Below, piece by piece: positions 1-6,040 of a DNA stretch of 10,976 nucleotides (position 1 is its first letter; the number at the start of each line of letters is the position of its first letter). The notes beneath the pieces are model-generated. The model saw nothing but the letters and a program-made list of their open reading frames with translations. It searched no databases and was not told the DNA's origin. Source of the stretch: Betaproteobacteria bacterium (GTDB lineage Bacteria; Pseudomonadota; Gammaproteobacteria; Burkholderiales; Burkholderiaceae_E); assembly GCA_009925965.1 (NCBI GenBank), contig RFPW01000053.1, positions 1 to 10,976 of the forward strand. The letters are read 5' to 3'. Made by a program: the position numbers and the translations under genes.

Positions 1-300
1 TATCTCGATGGCGTACCCAGCGGCGGCCAGGTTCGTATCGTCGGTAATGCCGAATTCTTGTTCCCGCTGCCGGGTTCTGGCGCGGATCGCACCCTCCGGA
101 CCTTTTTGTACCTGGATATCGGTAACGTTTACAACACCCTGGAAGACGTTGATCTCTCAACCCTTCGGGCTTCAACCGGGGCTGGCTTGTCGTGGTTATC
201 GCCCGTTGGGCCGATCAAGTTCAGTATCGGTACGCCAATCAGACGCGAGCCAACCGATCGGGTACAGCGATTCCAGTTTCAGGTTGGTACCGGTTTTTAA
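1..300 (+). CDS. bamA: BamA, outer membrane protein assembly factor (3' end only)
   Basis: This is the last 99 codons of BamA (Omp85 family), the outer-membrane beta-barrel that folds and inserts other outer-membrane proteins. The frame is open from base 1 to a TAA at 298-300, so the start lies outside the window. Visible family features are the barrel strand with FLYLDIGNVY, the SWLSPVGPIKFSIGTPI stretch, in which the final strands of BamA and its relatives resemble one another, and a C-terminal Phe ending (QVGTGF), the typical beta-signal recognised by the BAM complex. The POTRA domains and most of the barrel are missing from the window. The next gene is the periplasmic chaperone ompH/skp, the usual partner downstream of bamA in proteobacteria. 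Identification is firm from sequence plus context. Confidence 0.93.
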   Translation, partial: YLDGVPSGGQVRIVGNAEFLFPLPGSGADRTLRTFLYLDIGNVYNTLEDVDLSTLRASTGAGLSWLSPVGPIKFSIGTPIRREPTDRVQRFQFQVGTGF

Positions 301-378
301 AATGCCGCGGTGTGCGAGAATTCCGGAAGCATTGACCGTTTTGCCTCGTCTATCCCCTTTGAGCTTCGCTGCACCCCC

Positions 379-555
379 ATGAGCCTTCGATCTTCCAGCA
401 CGCTGTTTTCTATTGGTTCAACCATTGCAAGCCGTGTGCTGATGCACGCCGCGCACTATTGGTTCAACCATTGCAAGCCGTGTGCTGATGCACGCCGCGC
501 AAGTTACGATTCCGATGCTGATCGTCGCGACTTTGCCGTTGGCCGCGCAGGCTGA
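379..555 (+). other. Displaced original 5' end of ompH (out-of-frame relic)
   Basis: An ATG at 379 opens a frame of 58 codons that ends at a TGA at 553-555. Its first 25 codons carry Arg at positions 4 and 19, then the same VLMHAA residues that start the ompH frame. After the first 46-bp repeat copy this frame runs into junk. If one repeat copy is removed, position 379 reads straight into the ompH signal peptide, giving a longer N-terminus with a basic n-region. I therefore read 379-455 as the ancestral ompH start, disconnected by the duplication. No strong Shine-Dalgarno sequence precedes 379. It could still be translated as a short leader that overlaps the ompH start. The frame is seen directly; the history is inference. 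Confidence 0.5.
410..501 (+). repeat. Perfect 46-bp tandem duplication at the ompH start
   Basis: Positions 410-455 and 456-501 are identical over 46 bp, head to tail. The flanking bases differ (409 is T against 455 A; 456 is C against 502 A), so the unit is exactly 46 bp. Since 46 is 3n+1, each copy changes the reading frame. The unit contains GTGCTGATG, so candidate ompH starts occur in both copies (GTG 436 and 482; ATG 442 and 488), and only the second copy is in frame with the mature protein. The identity suggests a recent event or an assembly duplication. Confidence 0.95.
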
Positions 556-1003
556 GGCGCAGGCTCAGGAAGTCCGAATCGGTATCGTGAATACCGAGCG
601 AATCCTGCGTGACTCTTCGCCCGCCAAAGCGGCCGAGCTCAAACTCAAGCAGGAGTTTGTAAAGCGAGACGAGGAACTCCAGAAGCTTGCAGCACGCCTT
701 AAAGAAACCAATGACAAACTGGAACGGGACTCTGCCGTACTCGCAGAAACCGATCGAACGAAGCGCCAACGTGAGGCAGCGGAACTCGACCGTGAACTAC
801 AGCGCCGTACCCGTGAGTTCCGGGAAGACGTCAATCAGCGCAAAAATGAAGAACTTTCCCAAGTCGTCGAGCGGTCCCGCAAAGTGATTCGCCAGGTCGC
901 CGAGCAAGAAAAATACGATCTCGTGGTTGAAGATGCGATCTACTTCAATGCGCGTATCGACATCACCGATAAGGTCCTTCGCGCTTTAAACGGTTCGAAG
1001 TGA
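488..1003 (+). CDS. ompH: OmpH/Skp-family periplasmic chaperone
   Basis: Skp/OmpH is a trimeric periplasmic chaperone that holds unfolded outer-membrane proteins and delivers them to BamA, the product of the preceding gene. From ATG 488 the product is 171 aa (E. coli Skp is about 160). Residues 6-22 are hydrophobic with an Ala-rich cleavage region (AAQAEAQA), so export is expected. The mature start EVRIGIVNTERIL is typical of the family. Residues about 48-125 are charged, heptad-like coiled coil (the tentacle helices), and the end KYDLVVEDAIYFNARIDITDKVLRAL is the conserved core strand and helix. Start choice is uncertain: GTG 482 is an alternative, neither has a Shine-Dalgarno sequence, and this N-terminus lacks the basic residues of a normal signal peptide. 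An upstream ATG (379) would supply them but is out of frame because of the 46-bp duplication. The stop touches the lpxD start. Confidence 0.88.
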   Translation: MHAAQVTIPMLIVATLPLAAQAEAQAQEVRIGIVNTERILRDSSPAKAAELKLKQEFVKRDEELQKLAARLKETNDKLERDSAVLAETDRTKRQREAAELDRELQRRTREFREDVNQRKNEELSQVVERSRKVIRQVAEQEKYDLVVEDAIYFNARIDITDKVLRALNGSK

Positions 1004-1006
1004 TTG

Positions 1007-2107
1007 GTGGGGTCTGACGGGAGCTACACGCTCGGGGAACTCGTCGCACGCCTCGGGGGCGAGTTAAGTCGTCCTGCCAGTTCTTCGAACCGGGTTAATC
1101 GCTTTGCTGCCGTTGAAAATGCGGGCCCGGACGATCTCTGCTTTATTTCATCGCCCCGCTATCGATCAAAGCTGGCCGCGTGCCGAGCAGCCGCAGTGGT
1201 CTTGCGCGCCGGAGATGTTGCGAGTGCCCCGGCAGACTTGGCGACCATCGTAGTAGCAGACCCCTATGTCTGGTACGCCCGAGCGGCATCTCTCTTCTGT
1301 CCACCACCCAAATCCGACGCGGGGACTCATCCGCAGGCCATCGTCGCGCCCGACGCCATCATCGCCGACGGGGTCACTATTGAGGCGGGCGCTGTCATTG
1401 GTCCCCGAGTTCGTGTCGGTCCACGTTCCTGGATTGGTTCGGGTTGTGTCCTGGGTGAAGGTGCCTCGATCGGCGAGGAAAGCCGACTTTATCCGAGGGT
1501 GACGGTTTACGCGGGATGCGTGATCGGATCTCGCGTCATCATCCATGCAGGTGCCGTGATCGGGTCCGACGGATTCGGATTTGCCAGAGATGGCGGCGAA
1601 TGGATCAAGATTCCCCAAACGGGGCGCGTCCAGATTGGGGATGACTGCGAAATTGGTGCCAACACCACAATTGACCGCGGAGCGATTGATGACACCGTCA
1701 TTGGCGCCGGGTGCAAGCTCGATAATCAAATCCAAATCGCGCACAACGTGCGAATCGGCGAGGGCTGCGCGATCGCGGCCTGCGTGGGTATTGCGGGAAG
1801 CGCAATGATTGGCAAGCATTGCCAGATTGGCGGCGGAGCTGGCATCCTTGGCCACCTGGAGATTGCTGATCAGACGGTTATTTCTGCCATGTCGCTGGTG
1901 ACCCGATCCATCACGACACCCGGGTTTTACACAGGGGTCTTTCCACTGATGCAAAACCGGGACTGGGAGCACGCCGCTGCTGGACTGCGACGGCAGGTCC
2001 GACTGCGCGGACAATCTCGATCGAACCTCGGCGTCAGCCCCCGCCAGAGTAGCGACTCTGGGCTTGACGCTGATCCAGACCATGAAGCCCCCCACGATGA
2101 ACGTTGA
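1007..2107 (+). CDS. lpxD: LpxD, UDP-3-O-(3-hydroxyacyl)glucosamine N-acyltransferase
   Basis: LpxD transfers a 3-hydroxyacyl chain from acyl-ACP to the 2-amine of UDP-3-O-acylglucosamine, the third step of lipid A synthesis, in the cytoplasm. The 366-aa product has the N-terminal uridine-binding domain (YTLGELVARLGGEL, then DDLCFISSPRY), a long left-handed beta-helix of hexapeptide repeats (about residues 105-290), and the signature DNQIQIAHNVRIG. His246 in IAHN aligns with catalytic His239 of E. coli LpxD and His283 in GHLEI with His276. GTG 1007 is chosen because GAAG at 997-1000 gives a 6-nt spacing; TTG 1004, directly abutting the ompH stop, is possible. The last 30 or so residues (after RRQVRLRG) are polar, Ser/Asp/Pro-rich and unlike the usual C-terminal helix. 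This tail overlaps the probable fabZ start. Confidence 0.95.
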   Translation: MGSDGSYTLGELVARLGGELSRPASSSNRVNRFAAVENAGPDDLCFISSPRYRSKLAACRAAAVVLRAGDVASAPADLATIVVADPYVWYARAASLFCPPPKSDAGTHPQAIVAPDAIIADGVTIEAGAVIGPRVRVGPRSWIGSGCVLGEGASIGEESRLYPRVTVYAGCVIGSRVIIHAGAVIGSDGFGFARDGGEWIKIPQTGRVQIGDDCEIGANTTIDRGAIDDTVIGAGCKLDNQIQIAHNVRIGEGCAIAACVGIAGSAMIGKHCQIGGGAGILGHLEIADQTVISAMSLVTRSITTPGFYTGVFPLMQNRDWEHAAAGLRRQVRLRGQSRSNLGVSPRQSSDSGLDADPDHEAPHDER

Positions 2108-2594
2108 CCCGTCGCCCGATTCGACCACAGACACCGCACCCGAGATGTCTTCGATGGATATTCGGGCCATCCTGGCGCATTTGCCCCACCGTTATCCGTT
2201 TTTGCTGGTTGATCGAGTTCTCGAGCTTGAGCTGGGCCACCGAATCCGGGCGCTCAAAAACGTAAGCATCAACGAGCCCCATTTCACAGGACATTTTCCA
2301 CATGTTCCCGTGATGCCAGGTGTTCTGATGATCGAGGCACTGGCGCAGGCCGCAGGGATCCTATCGTTCCGAACGATGGGTAAAGTGAGCGATGCTTCGT
2401 CGGTTTATTACTTTGTGGGTATTGATGGGGCTCGGTTTAAACGTCCGGTGAGTCCGGGTGATCAGTTGATGCTTGATGTGACAATTGAGCGCCGGTCGCG
2501 TGGAATCTGGAAATATCGCGGAACAGCCACCGTTGACGGTCAAGTGGCGTGCGAGGCGGAACTGATGTGCACCTTGCGTCAAATTGATGCCTAA
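2097..2594 (+). CDS. fabZ: FabZ, 3-hydroxyacyl-ACP dehydratase
   Basis: FabZ dehydrates 3-hydroxyacyl-ACP in fatty-acid elongation. It competes with LpxA and LpxD for the same hydroxyacyl-ACP, so its place in this operon links membrane phospholipid and lipid A supply. The hot-dog fold is recognisable from LPHRYPFLLVDRV, the active-site His in GHFPHVPVMPG (His66 from this start) and the Glu in MIEALAQAAG (Glu80); the His-to-Glu spacing of 14 matches characterised FabZ enzymes. The start is uncertain. ATG 2097 gives 165 aa, overlaps lpxD by 11 nt and keeps a GC-rich third-position pattern, but adds a polar leader of about 16 residues. ATG 2145 gives 149 aa, the usual family length, and ATG 2154 is also possible. 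No candidate has a clear Shine-Dalgarno sequence. The 3' end overlaps lpxA by 8 nt. Confidence 0.93.
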   Translation: MNVDPSPDSTTDTAPEMSSMDIRAILAHLPHRYPFLLVDRVLELELGHRIRALKNVSINEPHFTGHFPHVPVMPGVLMIEALAQAAGILSFRTMGKVSDASSVYYFVGIDGARFKRPVSPGDQLMLDVTIERRSRGIWKYRGTATVDGQVACEAELMCTLRQIDA

Positions 2595-3396
2595 GATCCA
2601 TCCAAGCGCCATTGTCGAACCTGGTGCAAAACTGGGGGCGGGGGTCGAAATTGGTGCCCAAGCCATCGTTGGCCCTGACGTATCCATCGGACCGGGGACG
2701 ATGGTTGGTGCTCGCGCGATCCTTACGGGTCGCACCACGATTGGTTCCGATAACCAGATTCATGCCAATGCCGTGATCGGTTCAACGCCGCAGGATAAAA
2801 AATATGCAGGTGAGCCGACTGTGCTGGAGATCGGTGACCGCAACACATTCCGGGAATTTGTGACGGTGAATACCGGAACAGTTCAGGACCAAGGACGCAC
2901 CCGGATTGGGAACGACAACTGGATCATGGCCTACGTTCATGTGGCCCATGATTGTGTGATCGGAAATCACGTGACACTTGCGAACTGCACGCAACTCGGT
3001 GGCCATGTCGTACTCGATGACTGGGTCACTCTGGGTGGATTCACCGGCGTGCATCAGTTTTGCAGGGTTGGAGCCCATGTGATGACAAGCGTCGGCACGA
3101 CCGTTCTTCAGGACATACCCCCCTATCTGATGTGTGCGGGGCAGGGCGCCAAGCCGCACGGCCTGAACGTTGAGGGCTTGCGTCGCCGAGGATTTGGTCC
3201 TGAGCAGATCGCCGCCCTCAAGCAGATCTATCGAACCCTTTACCGTAATGGTCTTGGTCTGGATGAAGCGCGAGAGCAGCTGCAAGCTCGCCTGGCGGCG
3301 TTGAGGGCAGACGCCCCCCCAGAATCGCTGTTCGTTCGCGATCTGGAATGCATGGTCAGCTTCTTGGCACACGTAACTCGCAGCATCGTTCGTTAG
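2587..3396 (+). CDS. lpxA: LpxA, UDP-N-acetylglucosamine O-acyltransferase
   Basis: LpxA starts lipid A synthesis by moving a 3-hydroxyacyl chain from ACP to the 3-OH of UDP-GlcNAc. The 269-aa product matches the family length (E. coli 262). It opens with IHPSAIVEPGA, forms a hexapeptide-repeat beta-helix to about residue 190, and ends in the C-terminal helical domain (LRRRGFGPEQIAALKQIYR). Key sites are visible: QDKKYAGEPT, HVAHDC with catalytic His121 (E. coli His125) and His118 (His122), and the GGFTGVHQF region with His156 (His160). Residue 169, which aligns with the E. coli acyl-chain ruler Gly173, is Val here and suggests a shorter chain than C14. ATG 2587 is chosen over TTG 2584; it overlaps the fabZ stop and implies translational coupling. 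Confidence 0.96.
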   Translation: MPKIHPSAIVEPGAKLGAGVEIGAQAIVGPDVSIGPGTMVGARAILTGRTTIGSDNQIHANAVIGSTPQDKKYAGEPTVLEIGDRNTFREFVTVNTGTVQDQGRTRIGNDNWIMAYVHVAHDCVIGNHVTLANCTQLGGHVVLDDWVTLGGFTGVHQFCRVGAHVMTSVGTTVLQDIPPYLMCAGQGAKPHGLNVEGLRRRGFGPEQIAALKQIYRTLYRNGLGLDEAREQLQARLAALRADAPPESLFVRDLECMVSFLAHVTRSIVR

Positions 3397-3414
3397 TTCA
3401 AGATCCTCACGCTC

Positions 3415-4596
3415 ATGACCGATGCTCGTCCACTGTCGCTCGGCATGGTTGTTGGCGAATCATCGGGCGATCTGCTCGCCTCTGCGCTGCTTAGGGGCCT
3501 CAGCGATCAGGCAGCCCCACGATTCCTCAAATCCTTTGGAATTGGCGGTCCGCGCTTGGTCGAGCAGGGGTTTCAGTCCTGGTGGCCTGCCGAATCACTT
3601 GCCGTCAATGGGTACCTGGAGGTGCTTCAGGCCTATCCGCGCCTGTGGCTGATGCGTCGGGATCTAATCCATCAGATGTGCGATGTTCGTCCGGATGTGT
3701 TCCTTGGCGTTGATGCGCCCGACTTCAATCTCGGCGTTGAAACGGCTCTGCGACGAGCAGGGATACGGACTGTTCACTTTGTTTCGCCCTCGATCTGGGC
3801 CTGGCGCCGGGAGCGAGTAGACCGGATTCGAGCAGCCGTGGACCATATGCTCCTGGTTTTTCCCTTTGAGCGAGCGATTTATCAGGCCGCTGGTATCCCC
3901 GCCACCTATGTGGGCCATCCGCTGGCGGATCAAATCCCGCTCAACCCGGACCGTCATTCCGCGCGTCATCGCTTGGCGGCGAGCGGAGTCCCAGCTGGAG
4001 GGCCCCTCATCGCGCTACTGCCAGGTAGTCGCGGAGGCGAAGTGCGTCATATTGGCCCCGTTTTTCTTGAGACGGCAATTTGGATTCTGGAGCGTCGGCC
4101 TGAATTTCAGTTCGTTTTGCCCGCGGCAACACCCAACTTATATCGAGCGTTGCAGCAAACATTGCTGGCACTGGGGCGTCGCGCAGATCGATTACGTGAA
4201 CGATTGAGCCTGATTCAAGGGCAATCACATGATGTACTGGCCGCGAGTGCCGTGACCCTCGTGGCGAGCGGGACCGCATCGCTTGAAGCGGCCCTATTCG
4301 GTTTGCCCATGGTAATTGCGTATCGGATGCATCCCCTGAACTACCGGGTCATGCGGCGTATGGCCTATTTGCCCTGGATCGGATTGCCGAATATTTTGGC
4401 GAATGAATCGCTGGTGCCTGAGTTTGTTCAAGACGCTGCAGTGCCAGCCCTGATGGGCCAGTCGGTCATCGATCAGCATGACGATCTGATCGGGCGAGCA
4501 CGCTTGCGCGAGCGGTTTGCAGAGATTCACGCTTCATTGGCCCAGGGCTGCGCGCAGCGATCTGCCGAAGTATTGCTGGACATCGCTTGTCGATGA
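3415..4596 (+). CDS. lpxB: LpxB, lipid A disaccharide synthase
   Basis: LpxB is a GT19-family glycosyltransferase that joins UDP-2,3-diacylglucosamine and lipid X into the beta-1,6 tetra-acyl disaccharide at the inner face of the cytoplasmic membrane. The 393-aa length is typical (E. coli 382). Visible motifs in order: GESSGD near the N-terminus (residues 14-19), FGIGGPRL, GVDAPDFN with Asp100 matching the conserved E. coli Asp98, SPSIWAWR, the donor-binding LLPGSRGGEV, and SGTASLEAALFGLPMVIAYR with PNILA further on. An 18-nt gap separates it from lpxA, and its stop overlaps the next gene as ATGA. The intervening hydrolase gene of the pathway (lpxH) is not in this window. Confidence 0.96.
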   Translation: MTDARPLSLGMVVGESSGDLLASALLRGLSDQAAPRFLKSFGIGGPRLVEQGFQSWWPAESLAVNGYLEVLQAYPRLWLMRRDLIHQMCDVRPDVFLGVDAPDFNLGVETALRRAGIRTVHFVSPSIWAWRRERVDRIRAAVDHMLLVFPFERAIYQAAGIPATYVGHPLADQIPLNPDRHSARHRLAASGVPAGGPLIALLPGSRGGEVRHIGPVFLETAIWILERRPEFQFVLPAATPNLYRALQQTLLALGRRADRLRERLSLIQGQSHDVLAASAVTLVASGTASLEAALFGLPMVIAYRMHPLNYRVMRRMAYLPWIGLPNILANESLVPEFVQDAAVPALMGQSVIDQHDDLIGRARLRERFAEIHASLAQGCAQRSAEVLLDIACR

Positions 4597-5219
4597 GCGA
4601 TGCCAATTTTGCGAGACTGGTGTGCGGAGTCGACGAAGCAGGTCGGGGCCCACTCGCCGGTCCAGTCTTCGCCGCTGCGGTTGTGCTTGATGATCGTTCT
4701 CCAATCCTTGGCTTGGATGATTCAAAGCGTTTGTCGCCAAAGCGCAGGACCGAACTCGCCGAGCAAATCCGGAAGTCGGCCCTTGTATGGGCGGTTTCCC
4801 ACGCCACGGTTGAAGAGATTGACCGCCTCAATATCCTGAAGGCGACGATGCTTGCCATGGTTCGGGCGGTGAATTTGATCGAGGCCGATCTCTGCTCCAC
4901 AGGCCTCTCAGGCCCTCAGACCATGTCTCTGTTTGCGTTGATTGATGGCAACCAGTTGCCCGCCGACTTGCCTTGCCCGGGCCGCGCCATCATCGGGGGC
5001 GACGCCAAAATCCCCGCGATCAGTGCAGCCTCGATCCTGGCCAAGACCGAACGTGATCGGATGATGGGTCAGTTGGCGATTCAATGGCCTGGCTATGGAT
5101 TCGAGCTTCATCAGGGCTACGGCACCCGGGCGCATCTCGAGGCCCTGAACCGTCTGGGGCCTTGCCCCGAACATCGACGTAGCTTTGCCCCAGTGCGCGC
5201 ACGACTGGGGCTCGTGTGA
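4593..5219 (+). CDS. rnhB: Ribonuclease HII
   Basis: RNase HII cleaves the RNA strand of RNA/DNA hybrids and nicks at single ribonucleotides embedded in DNA, which starts ribonucleotide excision repair. The 208-aa product is normal in size. The opening GVDEAGRGPLAGPV gives metal ligands Asp14 and Glu15. GLDDSKRLS follows, then LIDGN (Asp118) and GGDAKIPAISAASILAK (Asp137), completing the DEDD active site. The C-terminal GYGTRAHLEAL and HRRSF stretch is also conserved. ATG 4593 overlaps the lpxB stop as ATGA and is preferred over TTG 4587. rnhB following lpxB is a common arrangement in proteobacteria, so the position supports the call without implying a lipid A role. Confidence 0.96.
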   Translation: MSDANFARLVCGVDEAGRGPLAGPVFAAAVVLDDRSPILGLDDSKRLSPKRRTELAEQIRKSALVWAVSHATVEEIDRLNILKATMLAMVRAVNLIEADLCSTGLSGPQTMSLFALIDGNQLPADLPCPGRAIIGGDAKIPAISAASILAKTERDRMMGQLAIQWPGYGFELHQGYGTRAHLEALNRLGPCPEHRRSFAPVRARLGLV

Positions 5220-6040
5220 GCAAGGGTACGACCGATCCTGCGGATCTTCGGCAGATTCACTCGCGGGACAATCCTCATTGGCGTGAACTGGTTTTGTGTG
5301 CCCAGTCAGCGCGCGAGCGGCGCAAGCGCGGCCTGTCCTTTCTGGAGGGCGAGCACCTCTGCGAAGCATGGCTGGACCATTGGGGAGCGCCGCGCCTCAT
5401 GGCTATTGCAGATTCTGCGCAGCAGGTCCCGAGTTGCCGCGCCTTGCTGGCACGAGCTCAAAAGCAAGATCCGGCGCTCACTATTTTGCTGGTGGACGAC
5501 GCCATGTGGCGTGACCTCAGCCAATTGGTGCAAGGCGTCTCCCTGGCTTTTCTGATCGAGACCCCGCAGCCCAGCCTACCCGAGCGCCTGACCGAGGACG
5601 CGATTTATCTGGACCGTGTTCAGGACCCTGGGAATGTCGGGTCGATCTTGCGGACTGCAGTCGCCGCCGGTATCACTCGGGTCGTGACAGCCCCTGGAAC
5701 CGCCTGGGTTTGGTCGCCTAAGGTGTTGCGCGCAGGGATGGGCGCACATTTCGCCCTCCAGGTTCACGAAGGTGTGGGCTGGGGGGAACTTGAAGCACGT
5801 ATTGAAATGCCGCGCCTGGCCGCACGACCTCAAAACGCAAGCGAACTCTGGTTGACTGACCTGCGTTCGCCGGCATTGTGGTTGTTCGGTAATGAGGGGG
5901 CTGGGCTCGACCCGCTCATCGATCCCCAGACGGTGCAATGGATCCGTATTCCCCAGAGCGACCGTGTGGAATCGCTGAACGTCGCCGCGGCCGCTGCGGT
6001 TTGCCTCTTCGAACAACGGCGCCAGCGTTTGAGTGCTTAA
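5216..6040 (+). CDS. SpoU/TrmH-family RNA 2'-O-ribose methyltransferase
   Basis: This is a SPOUT-class enzyme expected to methylate a ribose 2'-OH in rRNA or tRNA using S-adenosylmethionine. The 274-aa product has an N-terminal substrate-binding domain (HSRDNPHWRELVLCAQSAR, then FLEGEHLCEAW) and a C-terminal knotted catalytic domain with all three SpoU motifs: DRVQDPGNVGSILRTA (Asn140, Arg146), WLFGNEGAGL (Glu227), and IPQSDRVESLNVAAAAAV (Ser253, Asn255). The target nucleotide cannot be told from sequence; it resembles the general TrmH/RlmB/TsnR group, so I give no symbol. The GTG start at 5216 overlaps the rnhB stop as GTGA, which implies coupling. It ends the forward operon. Its TAA and the ppsR stop on the other strand share TTAA at 6037-6040. 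Confidence 0.92.
   Translation: MSKGTTDPADLRQIHSRDNPHWRELVLCAQSARERRKRGLSFLEGEHLCEAWLDHWGAPRLMAIADSAQQVPSCRALLARAQKQDPALTILLVDDAMWRDLSQLVQGVSLAFLIETPQPSLPERLTEDAIYLDRVQDPGNVGSILRTAVAAGITRVVTAPGTAWVWSPKVLRAGMGAHFALQVHEGVGWGELEARIEMPRLAARPQNASELWLTDLRSPALWLFGNEGAGLDPLIDPQTVQWIRIPQSDRVESLNVAAAAAVCLFEQRRQRLSA

Noticed and set aside
301..409. Possible terminator or promoter between bamA and ompH
   Set aside because: No stem-loop with a T-run and no convincing -35/-10 pair could be found in this stretch.
410..501. CRISPR-like repeat or insertion-sequence footprint
   Set aside because: There are only two copies, directly adjacent with no spacer, no terminal inverted repeats and no transposase; a simple tandem duplication explains it.
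1766..1776. GCGATCGC octamer resembling the cyanobacterial HIP1 element
   Set aside because: I noticed a single copy, within lpxD coding sequence; the genome type does not fit.
1166..2170. Long reverse-strand open frame (334 codons) opposite lpxD
   Set aside because: It is antisense to the clearly coding hexapeptide-repeat gene and has no recognisable domain; GC-rich codon bias and the repetitive sense sequence keep the opposite frame open.
2782..3372. 196-codon reverse-strand open frame opposite lpxA
   Set aside because: Same shadow effect; no family features, and the sense strand is a complete LpxA.
4908..5369. 153-codon reverse-strand open frame across the rnhB/methyltransferase junction
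   Set aside because: It is antisense to two well-supported genes, with no domain or ribosome binding site.
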